Source: Pascua guehoae
Taxonomy: Eukaryota; Basidiomycota; Tremellomycetes; Trichosporonales; Trichosporonaceae
Direction of reading: 5' to 3'
Length of the DNA stretch: 64,000 nucleotides
Assembly: GCA_001600415.1 (NCBI GenBank)
Contig: BCJX01000002.1
Coordinates: 1-64,000, forward strand
Positions 1-11,315 of the stretch are shown here, in pieces. How positions within the stretch are numbered: the first letter of the stretch is position 1; each line of letters opens with the position of its first letter. The notes under the pieces are model-generated. The model was given only the letters and a program-made list of their open reading frames with translations. It did no database searches and was not told the origin of the DNA. A program made the position numbers and the translations under genes.

Positions 1-2700
1 TGAGACGCCCGCTCAACTGATAAGACGCTGCGGCGACGTTAATGGCTCTGAGACGAGGTGGATGGTGGGTCGTTCATCCAGGAATATCACTCGGCCCCCT
101 TGCTGTGACGCTGATGAGTCCCTCGGCGGGGTAGATAGCACCGCGGCGACGGGGAGGGACGCGGATGGCTCAACGAGATGGTTGGCCGGCGCCACGCTGC
201 CGAGTTCGTCTCTGCGAGGATATGCTGAATTGTTGGCCCAAGAAGCCCGCTGGGCCACCGTTCAGCGGAGAACACGCCGCGGCGACGGTTGATGGCTCAT
301 CGGCGACATGCCTCAGCGCGCGCACTGCCTGCTCTCCGTCGCGCTCGGCAATGGTGGTGGGTGCAGGTCAACGAGCAGGGCGATCGGGCGTGGCTATCGC
401 CAGGCATGGTCCAGCGGGCACTGGAAGGCGGTTGGCAGCCTGGCGGCGACGTAGACTGCTAGTCGATGAAGCCCATTCGGCCGCGCCGCCGTTCTGCAGT
501 AAGGAGACCGCGGTGACTTTGATGGCTCCGGCGCAATGGATGACTTGGCGACGTGGATGAGTGACTTGGACGCCTCGGCGGCGAGGGATTGTTGGGCGCA
601 CAACCCGCTCTGCATCGGTTAACGCTTCTCGTGACGCGCGGAAAGAGACAGTGCTGATCGATGGGCATGGCGCGGAGACCATGAGCTGCGACGGACTGTG
701 TGGAGCCCAGTGCGAGCGATGGCGGAGCAATGTCTGCGACTCTACCAAACCAATGGAGACCCGAGACGTCGAGACATCGGTAGACGTGGCGCCGGAGTGC
801 CGGCACGACTGGAGCATGGCAGTGGTGTTGGTGTCCATGCCGGTGAGACGCGAACGCTCGTACCTGGGCGGCGTTTCTGCCGGGAAGACAAAACGGCGAT
901 GCTCGGCGACGTGGATAGCTCTGCCGCGACGTGGGCGGCTCTGCAACGATCGATCGTTGGTAAGACGGCCCGGCTCGTTCTGTTCTGGGGGCTCACGGTG
1001 ATGGTATCAGGGGCGGTCGCGCGGCAAGAGCCAACGAGCAAAGCATGCGGTGGATGAACACGCACCCAGTTCGCGCCACCTTGATGACCGTGTTGCTCCC
1101 AGATCAATGGGGAACCAGGAGGGGACGAAGGCACTCAGTAACGCGCGTCCGTGTCGCTGATGGAGCAATGGAGACGCGATGAAATGACGAGATATCAGTA
1201 GACGAGACGTGGGAAGCTACGCCAGCACGACTGGAGTAGGACAGTACCGCGCGGGAATAGTCCGTTCTGGTGCGACGCGAACGCTCGTGTTGTCGTGCGA
1301 GCGCGCGGCGATTGTGGCGACAGCAGGGTCGGCATCCAGTACGAGCAATGGGTCCAAAACGAGCGACGGGATCTTGAGAACTGGAGCGGGCGTACCTGTG
1401 GTGACACGTCAAACCGCTCGGGAGGATTCCGAGTTGGCCCAGTCCGAGATGAGAGGGGTACACACGAGGTCCGCGGACGGCACGACTAGCAGGGTATCGC
1501 GCATGGGGCGAGGTGGCGACTGCTGAGAGAATGCCATGGATCAGGCAGTCGAGGCGATTAGGCCCATCATGGCATGCGCATGTCGACGATACGTGGGTGC
1601 GTGCAATAGAGATTGAATGGCCGGTGAGCATGAGCGGTAGTATTGACTCGCGTGGCTCGACGGTGCTGCGACGACGGGAGACTTGGGGGGTCGCCATCGT
1701 GGGAGCCGCAAACGCTTCCTGCCCTTGTCAGTTGGGCCTCTTCGGCAGTCCAAGACTGATATGGACACTCACCAATGACCGAGCACTCAAACGGGGTCGT
1801 GGGAAGATGTGCGGCGAGCGACGGACAATGGAGCGCGTGGACGGCATGTATCAGCGACAAGAGCTGTAGGCCGATGATGGAGGATCTCCGCGAGACATTG
1901 AACAAAGGTCCAGCGCATGTCGAGCGATGGAGCCCGAGGCCGACTCGGTTGCTGGATTAGTGGTAGAGTTGTGAGAGCAGCTGGCGCAACCTCAGGAGCG
2001 ACACGGGACGAGTCAACCCGTGGATTGCGTGACGCTCACCAGGCGGCCCGCTGTCGCCTTGGTAGACTTGCTGTAGGTCAGGGTGGCGTCCGCTGAGGGA
2101 GCGTCAGGAGTCATTGACCGCTGTGAACACGGACTCTGTGGATGCTTTACCTCTTGGCGCAACGATGTGGGGACCACGAACGCTCGCGCCCAGAGTCATC
2201 AGGCATGGTGACAGAGGGTATTGGATACCACGGTAGTTAGAGGTAGGTGGCTGTGAGGGGGCGATGAGTGTAAAACGTCGACGACAGAGGTAATGGTGGT
2301 GATCTCGGCGATGGCTCCCACACGTCCAGGACGTTTGCGTGAGGCTGAGGCGTTATACTGTAGGCGCACGCGAGGTTGTCAACGATGTGGTGATATCGAG
2401 ATGCATCGAGCACGGTTGGATGGTATGGCGGCCATGGTGGGTGGGAATGTGGGAACACGGATGGTGGGATGGAACTCGATGGAAGTCATGTGTGGAACTC
2501 GCGTACTGTACTCGCGGATGGTGGGATCGAGTTCAACGGATGCAACTCAGGTGTGGTGTGGTAGGAGTCACGTGCAGTGGCAAACGGCAAGTCGCCTGCA
2601 CCACTGTCCCCCTGTCCAGCAGAGTTGACCACCCGAGTGCCATCCAAGATATCCAAGTTTCCATCCACCGGACGTAATTCCATCCAAGACTCAGCTGCGT
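1..2700. repeat. Degenerate repeat block, no gene seen
   Basis: This stretch has only short, conflicting open frames. It contains diverged copies of a unit of roughly 440 bp. Positions 723-870 and 1161-1300 share the order 'gagcaatg', 'tagacg', 'gcacgactggag' and 'gacgcgaacgctcgt'. The phrase 'gcggcgacg' followed by 'atggctc' recurs near 28, 142, 278 and 903. Later parts (1580-2300) show weaker echoes of the same words. It looks like an old tandem array eroded by point mutation. Whether it is subtelomeric or pericentromeric cannot be told from the window. Confidence 0.55.
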
Positions 2701-2799
2701 GCCCGACTCGCCGACACCCTCTGTTACAATAAACATCGCGGGCAGCCCGTGTGATGTTATCAGTGTTCTGACTCTTGCATTCTAATCATTGGCGATCCA

Positions 2800-3376
2800 T
2801 CACTTATTGAGCTGGAACCACAAGTCCCACGCCCACATGTAGTTCAACGTCCTAGCCCGCTCCGCGAACACCAACCACCAAAGGGCCCCACTGGCCGTGA
2901 CCAGGATGCGGTGCACATTCCTATCCTTGTCCGCTTCGTCGCTCGGCTCCGTCTGCTGTTCTGCGCTTCTTCGGCTGGAACACGGGATCCCATATACCCA
3001 AGTGCCGCCCTTTGCCACTTCCCATGTGCACCGCTGTGCGTCAATGGCGTAAACGACTGGGGCCGGCAACGGGCTGGTCCAATTCGGGACTGCGGGCTGC
3101 ACCATCTACGACCCCCCAACAGTGACAACGCGAGTCGTACTCACCTCTCTGCGTCTGGCCTTTGCTAGACTTCATACTGAGCGGAAGACGTGGAGCAGGA
3201 CTAGGCTCGTTGGCTGGTTGGCTGGTTGGCCCACGGTGGACACTGCGACACGCCTCCCACATTTGACCACGCGCCGCACTCTGCTCTGTTCCCACCACCA
3301 CAAACAGCTCGAGCGTGAACGACGACATCACCAGCATGTGGTCCTCCCTCTGCGCTGGCTCGTGTGTTCTCATCAT
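2800..3376 (-). CDS. Possible small two-exon hypothetical protein
   Basis: I do not recognise this protein. An open frame (stop near 2800) ends in a Trp-rich tail (residues ALWWLVFAERARTLNYMWAW). Upstream, a GTGAGT donor at about 3143 and an acceptor ending CCCGCAG at about 3089 would join it in frame to an upstream exon beginning near 3376, giving about 170 residues. The frame continuity across this intron is the only support. There is no domain and no neighbour that helps. It could be spurious, because the flanking DNA is gene-poor. Confidence 0.22.
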
Positions 3377-5148
3377 CGGCCATTAGCTGTACACTAATTC
3401 CCAGCTGGGATCGACGAACCTATCCACGCCTCATCCGCGAGTCTTCCGCTTGACTTCCTTATCGCTCGGCTCTTCGGCGTGTCGCCATGCGCCTTGCACT
3501 TCAGTATCACCCTCGAGTACTGGGACTGCCGAGGGTAGTAAAGCCGCCGTTCAATCTTCCGACTCTGCCCCCCTCGTCATACAAGATTGTTGTGAGTCTT
3601 CGATTTGGGCTCTCAGAATGTTCCGAATCCGAGTTGTCCAACAGGCGCCCCTGATCCTGGTTGTCATCTAGGATCGGGGCGCTAGTAGGAAAGCAGCGTC
3701 GAGGGCAGGAGGTTCTGCCGGAGCGGGGGCAGCAGCGGCGGGGGCAGCAGCGGCGGGGGCAGGGCTGCCACCGTGGGCACCAGCCATAGCGGAATCGGCG
3801 TTGGGGACACGACCGCGCAGCTCAAAGAGGACGGCAAGGGCGTGCTGGCTGGGCTCGGGCTTCACCTAAGAGCTCCTTCAGCTGATGGAACAATTACACA
3901 AGCTCCTGCACCGCTCACGGCTGCGGGGGCGCGTCGCCGGGCGTTGTGGAGTGCGATGTCCGGGGCGGGCAAAGGTGCGGCCGTATTGTATAACCTTCGG
4001 CGCGAGCTGAGCTGGGGCAGCAGGAGCATCGTGGGACAGGTGGCGACGCCGACGAGGCACGTGTCATGCCAGCCACAAAGGCAACACGCTGGGGCATACA
4101 TGGAGTGTCCTCCGGCTCGAGCTCGATGGTCTCCTTTGGCTGCGACAGCGGCCGCGACAGGCGCGGCGTATTGTCAAATCGATGCCGCTCGACGCGGTCA
4201 TCATTCATGATGCGGTGGGCATTGATGCGCCTCCAGCCTCTATACTCCGTGCTCGCCCACAATAACCCCCGCAGGCCTTAACGCTCGCCCCAGTAAAACA
4301 CGGTCCCGAACGCCGCTTCGCCTCTACTTGCCATTTCCTGTTGCCTCTAGAATGTAATCGTGCCCAGTTCTGGGGTTCACTAGCCTGCCCAAGTCATATG
4401 CGCTCTTCTCCCCTTCCTGCCAGCGCCATCCTGGACGGTGCTTGTCAACACTCGACATCGCGCACCGGCCTCGCCGCAGTGCATATTAAGCGGCGCCTAG
4501 CAGCACTCGTCCTGGCGACATGCCCTTGATCGTTGGCGCCTTGTGGGGTCCATTGAAGCCAGGACGTCAGTGTCCGAGCCTACACCATGCGCTGTTCGTT
4601 TGTCATCACCGGTGGGGACTCGGCGCGTCCAGTGTGGCCCATGTGAGGCATTGAACTTGGCCTGCTGTCGAAGACTGGGCTAGTTGCGCTTGATGTCGCG
4701 CTGCAGTGGCCGTCATCGGTTAGGCCCACGAGGAGGGTATACCGTCTGATGTGTCGACCGACTTCTCTAACCGAACACTCGTCGCACGACTTGTCCAGCC
4801 GAACACTCGTTGCACGCCGTAGCAGCCGCCGCGCCGCCTCGGTACCCATACCGCCGCTCTCGAGCATACAACACTTGCATCCGTCTAGAACACCATGCAT
4901 GGCTCATCTTGGCACGACCTGGAGGGATGGCTTGTACGGCACTCTTGACCCCGTGACGTGTATCAGTCCGGGCCTTCGCCAGAACATGTGCCCGTCCAAC
5001 TTCATCCAGCCGACCCCCAACACAAGGCGGTGAATCCAGTGCGGCATGGACATCTACGCAAAGAACACAACCGCCACAGTCAGCGCAAAGCAATCGGAAT
5101 ACATTTCAGGCAAAGGCGGCAAGCCATTGCAACAACCACCGCAACGTT
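3377..5148. other. Gene-poor stretch
   Basis: No open frame here carries a recognisable domain or a convincing exon chain. Positions 3725-3768 hold a short GC-rich tandem repeat (unit 'gcagcggcgggg', about three copies) that makes an Ala/Pro-rich low-complexity frame on the minus strand. The rest is unremarkable. Confidence 0.5.
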
Positions 5149-6219
5149 CTAGAACATCGTTCCACTCAAATTGATGACGCGTCCGAAGTGGTCAAACTTG
5201 ACGTGCATCTCCGACTTGTCATCCGAAATGTGCAGCCCTTGGTCGTCCTCGGTGACGGTCCACTCGCGCGCCTCGGCCAGGCCCAGCAGCGCCGCGCGTG
5301 GGTCGCGGTGGTCCGCGCCGTCCGACGTTAGGCGCGTGGACTTGATTATGACGTCGGCAACAGTGATGGGCTTGAGACTCGGAATGTCGAGGATAAACAC
5401 AGCCTTGGACGCCCCGCTGGGCGCGATATAGTAGGGTCCCCTCCCGAGCAGACCGACGAGCGCTGTGCCCACCTCGTGCGCGAGCGCATATGTCGCCGCG
5501 TTCTCGGCCTCGTCATCAACCTCGCCTTGGTCGTCTTCCTGCAGAAAGCCCTCGGGGAAGGGGAGCTCGTCGACCTCCATCGCGGCGACCCCGTCTGCGC
5601 GGCCCCTGTCGCGCACCGCCGCGGCAACGCTGTCCTCGCGCGGGAGAGCCCATCCCCACAGCATGCTCCGCGGGCCCGGGGCTATACTGGCAATCATGTG
5701 AGGAACTGCGTCAATGCTGCGCCCATCTGGCGTGAAGAAGGCAAACGTGCCCCGGCTGAGGTTGGCGCGCCAGGAATGGTCGCCGAGCGCGTCGGTCGCC
5801 TCCTTCATGGCATCTTGGAGGAGACGCGCGTGCAGGATACCGCGGTTGAAGTAGGGTGTGAGTGAGGGGTAGATCATCTTGGAGGTGGGTTGGAGTGTGA
5901 ACAACGAGAAAGAGGGGATGGATATAAGAGCCATGCGAGCCAGTGAGACCCATGCATTTGGGGTGATGTGGACACCACGGTCACCACCGGCACCACCGTA
6001 AGCCACCGTAAACTCCGGTGATGGTGAACCGTGCCCGCCACGCGGTGAACCGTGCCCGCCAAAGGTGGATGCGCCGCTGCCATTAACATTGCCGCCCCTC
6101 CTCTCGCCACCGCGCCACTTGCGCAACTGCGGCCAAGTGCTCCCACCCAACTCTTTATGACGCCCCGACTCAACAATGTCCTCCAAGTCTGGCTCCAACC
6201 ACAGTCTCGTCATTGCCAC
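5149..6219 (-). CDS. DUF6882-like uncharacterised protein
   Basis: An uninterrupted frame of 356 codons. The C-terminal 240 residues look like the DUF6882 family: an N-terminal helix with 'ARLLQDAMKEATDALGDHSW', then 'RANLSRGTFAFFTPDGR', then the Trp-rich signature 'LWGWALPRED'. The family has no known biochemical function. The first 100 residues are Gly/Pro/Ser-rich with a small internal duplication (GGHGSP twice) that follows a DNA repeat at 5985-6065. The true start may therefore be a later Met, at about 5936 (MALISIPS) or 5877 (MIYPSLTP). The middle has an acidic linker (EDDQGEVDDEAEN). No intron is needed. Function unknown. Confidence 0.6.
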   Translation of the reverse strand: MAMTRLWLEPDLEDIVESGRHKELGGSTWPQLRKWRGGERRGGNVNGSGASTFGGHGSPRGGHGSPSPEFTVAYGGAGGDRGVHITPNAWVSLARMALISIPSFSLFTLQPTSKMIYPSLTPYFNRGILHARLLQDAMKEATDALGDHSWRANLSRGTFAFFTPDGRSIDAVPHMIASIAPGPRSMLWGWALPREDSVAAAVRDRGRADGVAAMEVDELPFPEGFLQEDDQGEVDDEAENAATYALAHEVGTALVGLLGRGPYYIAPSGASKAVFILDIPSLKPITVADVIIKSTRLTSDGADHRDPRAALLGLAEAREWTVTEDDQGLHISDDKSEMHVKFDHFGRVINLSGTMF

Positions 6220-6803
6220 CGCGTTTGTGTGTTACACTGGTGACCATGAACAACCTTCCAAAACAGACCTGTTGCCTGTTGGCTGCCTCCCATGCCTCCC
6301 CCACGCTTTCCCACTCACCCACGTGGTCCTTCTCGTGCTCATATGCCCATCGCCGATCGGTCCCATGCGGCTGCGGCGAGGCTGGATGGCGCGGACGTTC
6401 GAACAAACCACGCTGGATCTACGCTAGCACCACCACTGGAGAATGGGAGCGAAGAGAAGACGGCGGGGGAACGATTCGGTTACAGCGTAGTGCGCTTACC
6501 ATGAGCAGAGGCCCTTTGCAGGCGGGGGGGGCTATTTCGCGCCCAAGCAAGGATGCAGTATTCCCAGGCGATGGCACCGCACAGGACAACCGGACCACAG
6601 GCACCGAGGCCAGACGTCGCCAAACTCGTCCCGCTACTAGTCCCGGCATAAGCTCCTCAATACCGGGCATAATATTGACGCTCTGCACCACTTCACCCTT
6701 TAGGATGATCGCATTGACAGCGCATATGCTCCCCATTGGCTACATCACCAAACACACCCGATACCTCCAAGTTACAACCACAGCAGATGTCTTAATCCAC
6801 TCT
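6220..6803. other. Intergenic, no gene seen
   Basis: This stretch lies between the start of the DUF6882-like gene and the stop of the oxygenase gene. A plus-strand frame crosses it (6213-7067), but it reads antisense into confirmed exons of the oxygenase and has no domain. Nothing else is supported. Confidence 0.5.
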
Positions 6804-8129
6804 CTACTTCTTTGCGGCCTGGTACGTGACACCAAGACGATGCTGCACATACTCACCCCCAGTGATCTTGCGGGTACCAGCCGGAAGACCCTTGCTGACG
6901 ATAATCTGGTCCAGCTCTTCGTCGTTGCTGACAATCAGTACTCGCTCCCCAAGCAGATACTCGCTCCTCAAGCAGGTACTCGCTCCCCAAGCAAATACTC
7001 ACGTTGCGCCCATGACGGGGTCGAGCACACTGTCGCTATCGGGGTGGATAAAGTAGGCAATAGCTGAAAAGAGTCAGCCTTATTCCAAACCGTACAACTC
7101 ACAATATCGCGACGCAAGCTCCTCCTGCGAACGAGGCATCACCACACGGTGCTTGGTAGATGTGAAGAGGCCGCCGGACCAGAACTCGAGGGCGTCGCCA
7201 ATGTTGATCACGAGACAGCCCTGCCTGGGAGTCACATCGACCCACTCGCCACCGAGGGAGACTTGGAGGCCCGATACCAAGTGTTGGAAAAGAATGGTGA
7301 TGGATCCATAGTCTGTATGGGCGCCTGCGCGAATGTCGGCTCTGAGTTGTCAGTTGACCTCTTCCGTCAGCAGCGCAACCCACTCGTTGGGGTCGAGGCT
7401 CTTGTGGTCGGTGGCGATAGGTGGGTAGTGGAGCATACGCATGCGGTTGAGCCTGGTTGTCAGCCATGGTCAAGCTGACCCTTGGTGATTCCTCACTCGC
7501 CGGTGTGCTTGCTAGTGAAGAAATCGGATGGAAGCTGAAGATTCATTAGATTTGTGTCCAACCTAAAGTATGATCGCCCACCTTTAGAGCCACGGCCAGA
7601 CCCTCGAGGAGCCTACCGGCGAGGGCGGTGATGTAAGCTACAAACCTGTCGAGCTTCTCGCATGAAGTAGCAAGACCAGCAGGAAGAATCTGCTGGGCGA
7701 CGCCATGCTCTGAGCGCCAATGGCCATCGGCGTAGTGGAAGCTCTCTTTCATGTCACCAGAGTGATTCTTGGTGTCAAGGCTGCAATGTCAGTGACTTTC
7801 GGTCGAGAAGAGTCTTACCTCTCCTGACGGCTGAAGACGAGTCAGCTCTATTCTCGACTACCTGCATCTTCCGCTTACAATGCAGTGTAACCAGTATTGT
7901 CCTTGAGGTCGACCATCCCGGTGACCTTGTCCTCTGTCTTGGACGCAAAGTAGCCCGCTGAAATAGCAAACGCATCGTCGATAACCTCCTGGGGGATACC
8001 ATGATCGCAAACATAGATGAAGCCGAGGTCGGTGCACGAGTCGGAGAGCGCCTTGGCGAGCGATTCGACAGTCTTGTGCTCTGCCACAGCGATGATGGGG
8101 AGAGCGGGCGTAGCGGTGGCAATGGGCAT
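6804..8129 (-). CDS. Fe(II)/2-oxoglutarate-dependent oxygenase (isopenicillin-N-synthase-like)
   Basis: Predicted non-haem iron oxygenase coupling 2-oxoglutarate and O2 to substrate oxidation. The spliced protein has the family layout: an N-terminal DIOX_N region (ALSDSCTDLGFIYVCDHGIP), a GYTA element, then the iron-binding HxD in 'AGAHTDYGSITILFQ', the distal His in 'STKHRVVMP', the 2-oxoglutarate-binding R-x-S in 'ASRYSIAYF', and a 'YFIHPDSDS' C-terminus. About seven introns are needed. One is 75 nt and carries a tandem repeat (6928-7002). Exon 2 is only 12 nt (7819-7830). The start at 8129 (MPIATATP) fits the family better than the in-frame Met at 8306. The gene is divergent from the dihydropyrimidinase gene. 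Thymine 7-hydroxylase and related pyrimidine oxygenases belong to this superfamily, so a role in nucleobase or hydantoin breakdown is plausible but unproven. Confidence 0.88.
6928..7002 (-). repeat. Intron built of 19-nt tandem repeats
   Basis: A 75-nt intron of the oxygenase gene consists almost entirely of about 3.3 copies of a 19-nt unit. On the coding strand each unit begins GAGTAYYTGCTTG and ends GGGGAGC or GAGGAGC. Each unit brings back a GAGTA that resembles the true GTGAGTA donor. The intron ends in CTGATTGTCAG. Confidence 0.8.
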
Positions 8130-8548
8130 TGTTCGAGAATCTGATTGATATGTGGCGAGTGGAGGATAGAGTCGGGAGGTGGTGGTCGTTGGTCGTTGTT
8201 GGTCGGCGTTGGTCGTTGGGGGGAGTTGCTGGTGATCGCTGGTTGTTTTCGTCGCGGACCCAGTCTCTAATAAGAGTTTTATCACCTCTGCCTCAGCTGA
8301 GTTCATGCATCAACGCATCGGGGCACTTGAGGCCCTCCCTGGGCGCTCCGGGTCAGTTTTCATTGTTTCTTCTCGGCATGGATGATCGGGCGAGATAATC
8401 AACCATCTCACCCGAACCATCAACAATCTCACCCGACCCAACGGCGAACCTCTCCTGGACCCGATAGGAATGAGATGTACATCTTACGAAGACTTCATTT
8501 CTCCATTTCCTTCACCCAACTCATTCCACCACCATCACTCTATCCAAC
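8130..8548. promoter_or_regulatory. Divergent promoter region, oxygenase / dihydropyrimidinase
   Basis: A 419-bp divergent intergenic region. CTCACCCGA occurs twice, at 8407-8415 and 8428-8436, 21 bp apart and about 115-140 bp before the dihydropyrimidinase start. GATA-type words (HGATAR) are at 8393-8398 (AGATAA) and, on the minus strand, 8279-8284 (TGATAA). The latter are the class of site used by fungal nitrogen regulators. Binding is not shown by the sequence. Confidence 0.5.
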
Positions 8549-10701
8549 ATGTGCAAACACTTCGACCTTGTCATCAAGAACGGCATCGTAGTCACCTCTG
8601 GAGACAGCGGGCCACTCGATGTTGGCGTCAAAGACGGCAAGATTGCCTTGCTCGCGCCGGATATTGCCGCTGATATGGCCAACAAAGTCATCGACGCACA
8701 GTGAGCTGGGAGACGACTTCAGAGGGGGAACAGCTGACAATGTCCAGGGGTGGCTATGTGATGCCTGGTGGTGTGGACGCCCACGTCCATGTCGCTCAAG
8801 ATTTCCCCAGCGGTGAGTTGAACCCGCGTATCTTTGCGCCCTGGCTGACTGGGCCTCGCAGGTGCTGAGGGTGTGTCGGCACAGTGTGCAGACAACTTTG
8901 AGTCTGGTTCCCGCTCAGCGGTGTGCGGTGGAACTACGACTTTTATCTCCTTCGGTAGGTCAATAGAAGTTCAGGCGCTACTCACACCTCGCAGCCCACC
9001 AGAACCGCTGGGACCCGTCCATCTTGGAAGTAGTCGAAGCATACGACAAGCTCGCAAAAGAGTCGGGCTCGTACTGTGACTATGGTGAGTCGTTGGTCAT
9101 ATATCCAGCTGACACTTTAGGCTACCACGTCATCATCACCCGTCCGGATCTCGAGATGCTAAACAGCGAACTCCCGGTCCTGGTCGAAAAGTGGGGCAGT
9201 GAGTTCAGCGATACTCAACGCACACGATCAACTGATCACCCCAGTCACCTCTTGCAAGCTCTTCATGACCTACGCGGCTCTCCAGCTACGTGACAACGAG
9301 CTCCTGGACATCATGTTCGAGGCCCGCAAGCTTGCCATCACTACCATGATCCACGCCGAGAATGGCGACATCATTTCCTGGCTTACGGGTACGTATTTGT
9401 ACCGAGGCGGCAGGTGACTGAACCCACGCAGACAAGCTGCAGGAAAAGGGTATGATCCAACCCGGCTACCACGCCGAATCTCGACCGCCAGTGGTGGAGA
9501 TGGAGGCCACCGACCGAGCCATTGTCCTCGCCGAACTCATCCAGAACCCTGTCCTCTTTGTGCATGTCGGGTCGGCCGTGAGTTTTGTCGTACGAAGCCT
9601 TCCTAACTTTCAGTCTGCTGCGGCGGTCATCCGCGCCACCCAGACCCGTGGCTTCCCAGTGTTTGCTGAGACGTGTCCACAGTACCTGCACCTCACTTGG
9701 GAGGACCTCGTGAGTTTGATAACGTATCTACGTGGAACTAATGCCGTTACAGAAGAGGTTCCACTCGCCACAGTGCTTTGAGAATGCAAAGCTCATCTGC
9801 TCACCTCCTCCCGGTCCAGACGGCTCCGACCAGGAGGAGCTTTGGATGTGGGTAACATGACCTGACTGTACATAGCCACCTAACTCGCCACAGTGGTCTT
9901 CGTAATGGCACCTTTACCATCTACTCTAGCGACCATTGCGCCTTCCGGTACGTTCTCTAGTCATGTATAGTTTGACTGTATCTGCACTGACGTTCAGCTA
10001 CAACGACGTCCGCGGCAAGGCCCTTGGTGTTATCCAGCACAAGGCAAGCATGGAAGGATCCAATTGCCCCATTGACAACGATCACGTGTGCGACATTGTC
10101 CATGGAAAGACTGGCAACTTCAAGTACATCCCCAATGGTGCGTCTGAAGGTCTTCTCCTCTCTAATGCCTCAGGCTGCCCCGGTCTCGAAACACGTCTGC
10201 CCCTGCTGTTCAACTATGGGGTGAACCACAACCGCATCACAGCGGAGCGGTTTGTTGAGCTCACTTCAACGGCACCCGCAAAGCTCGTAAGCTCCAAGTT
10301 TGCTATCAAGGTTGACATCAGTACGGTCTATACCCCAAGAAGGGAGCTCTCATGCCAGGTCTCTCGGACGCCGACCTCGTGATATGGTACCCAGCGGGCA
10401 AGATGAAGTCGTTCAGCCTCTCAAACGACCACCTCCACCACGACGCAGACTGTGAGTGACCCTCTCATGTAAATGTACCATGTACCTAACACATACAGAC
10501 TCGCCATACGAAGGCATGGAATTCAACAACTGGCCGCGGTACACCATTCTCCGTGGCAAGGTCGTTTGGGCTGAGGGACAGCTGCTTGGGTCACCAAAGG
10601 ACGGCCAGTACCAGAAGCGCAAGCCTAGTCAACTAACCATGACGGCTGTCAAGACTGCGCAGAAGGACAAGCGCAGGGTGGCAACTTGGCTGTACGAGTG
10701 A
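8549..10701 (+). CDS. Dihydropyrimidinase / hydantoinase (PYD2 type)
   Basis: Cyclic amidohydrolase that opens the ring of 5,6-dihydrouracil, dihydrothymine or hydantoins to N-carbamoyl amino acids. The spliced frame starts 'MCKHFDLVIKNGIVVT' and has all metal-site elements in order: HVH in 'GGVDAHVHVAQDF', the carbamylated Lys in 'TSCKLFMTYAALQ', His in 'MIHAENGD', His in 'LFVHVGSA', the substrate strand 'ETCPQYLHL', and the catalytic Asp in 'YSSDHCAFRYND'. The C-terminus has 'DADYSPYEGMEFNNWPRY'. Ten or more short introns interrupt it, including a 36-nt intron at 9578-9613 that is in frame and stop-free. The next cluster members include an N-carbamoyl hydrolase that would use its product. 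Fungal PYD2 is the closest named relative by role. Hydantoinase activity cannot be excluded. Confidence 0.92.
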
Positions 10702-11315
10702 GGGGGGGAAGAAGAGGACTTCGTCGATTGCTTTTTTGACAATGCATTGAGTGTTACATGTTGATACGATTTCGGGTACTGTTGCATATGACTAGCAGCT
10801 CGTTTGCATATGATTGTTCTCTTTTAATTGCGGTTTAATCGGCTCACTGGGAGAGCGGCACGGTGACGTTGGAGAGTTACACGGTGGCCATCAACATGCA
10901 ACATGTCTGTCCTTTGGCTTCTGTGGTTTGTTATCCCTGCTCTTCAGGAGCAGAAAACAACTAGAACTCAAGCCTCGGGGGTGATCACCCTCCCCTCGAA
11001 AAAAAAGGCCACCCAGAGCTTCGGCCCAGATGCGAGCAACTCACCCGATAGCCATCACCCACTCTGCAACCCAATCATCGGCGCCCAACTAATCCCGGCA
11101 CTTTGTCGTTGAATTCTCCAGGATAGGCTTGACCATAGTGATATCCACAAGGCCCTAGATGGTTTACGATGGGCGGCTGAGAAGGGAGATGAGATCAATC
11201 TCACCCGAACATGAATATTATGGACGGTGGGCCACGATCGCATATGTCAGCTACGTTCAAGAACATTTGTGTAGTCGTTTCCAACCACCCACCTCTACCC
11301 GAACTACCCACCACA
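10702..11315. promoter_or_regulatory. Upstream region of the dehydrogenase gene with two CTCACCCGA sites
   Basis: A 614-bp gap between two plus-strand genes. CTCACCCGA is at 11040-11048 and 11200-11208. The second site lies 108 bp before the dehydrogenase start, in the same orientation as the sites before the dihydropyrimidinase gene. No gene is supported in the gap. Confidence 0.45.

Noticed and set aside
6213..7067. 284-codon plus-strand open frame
   Set aside because: It crosses exons of the oxygenase gene on the other strand and has no recognisable domain.
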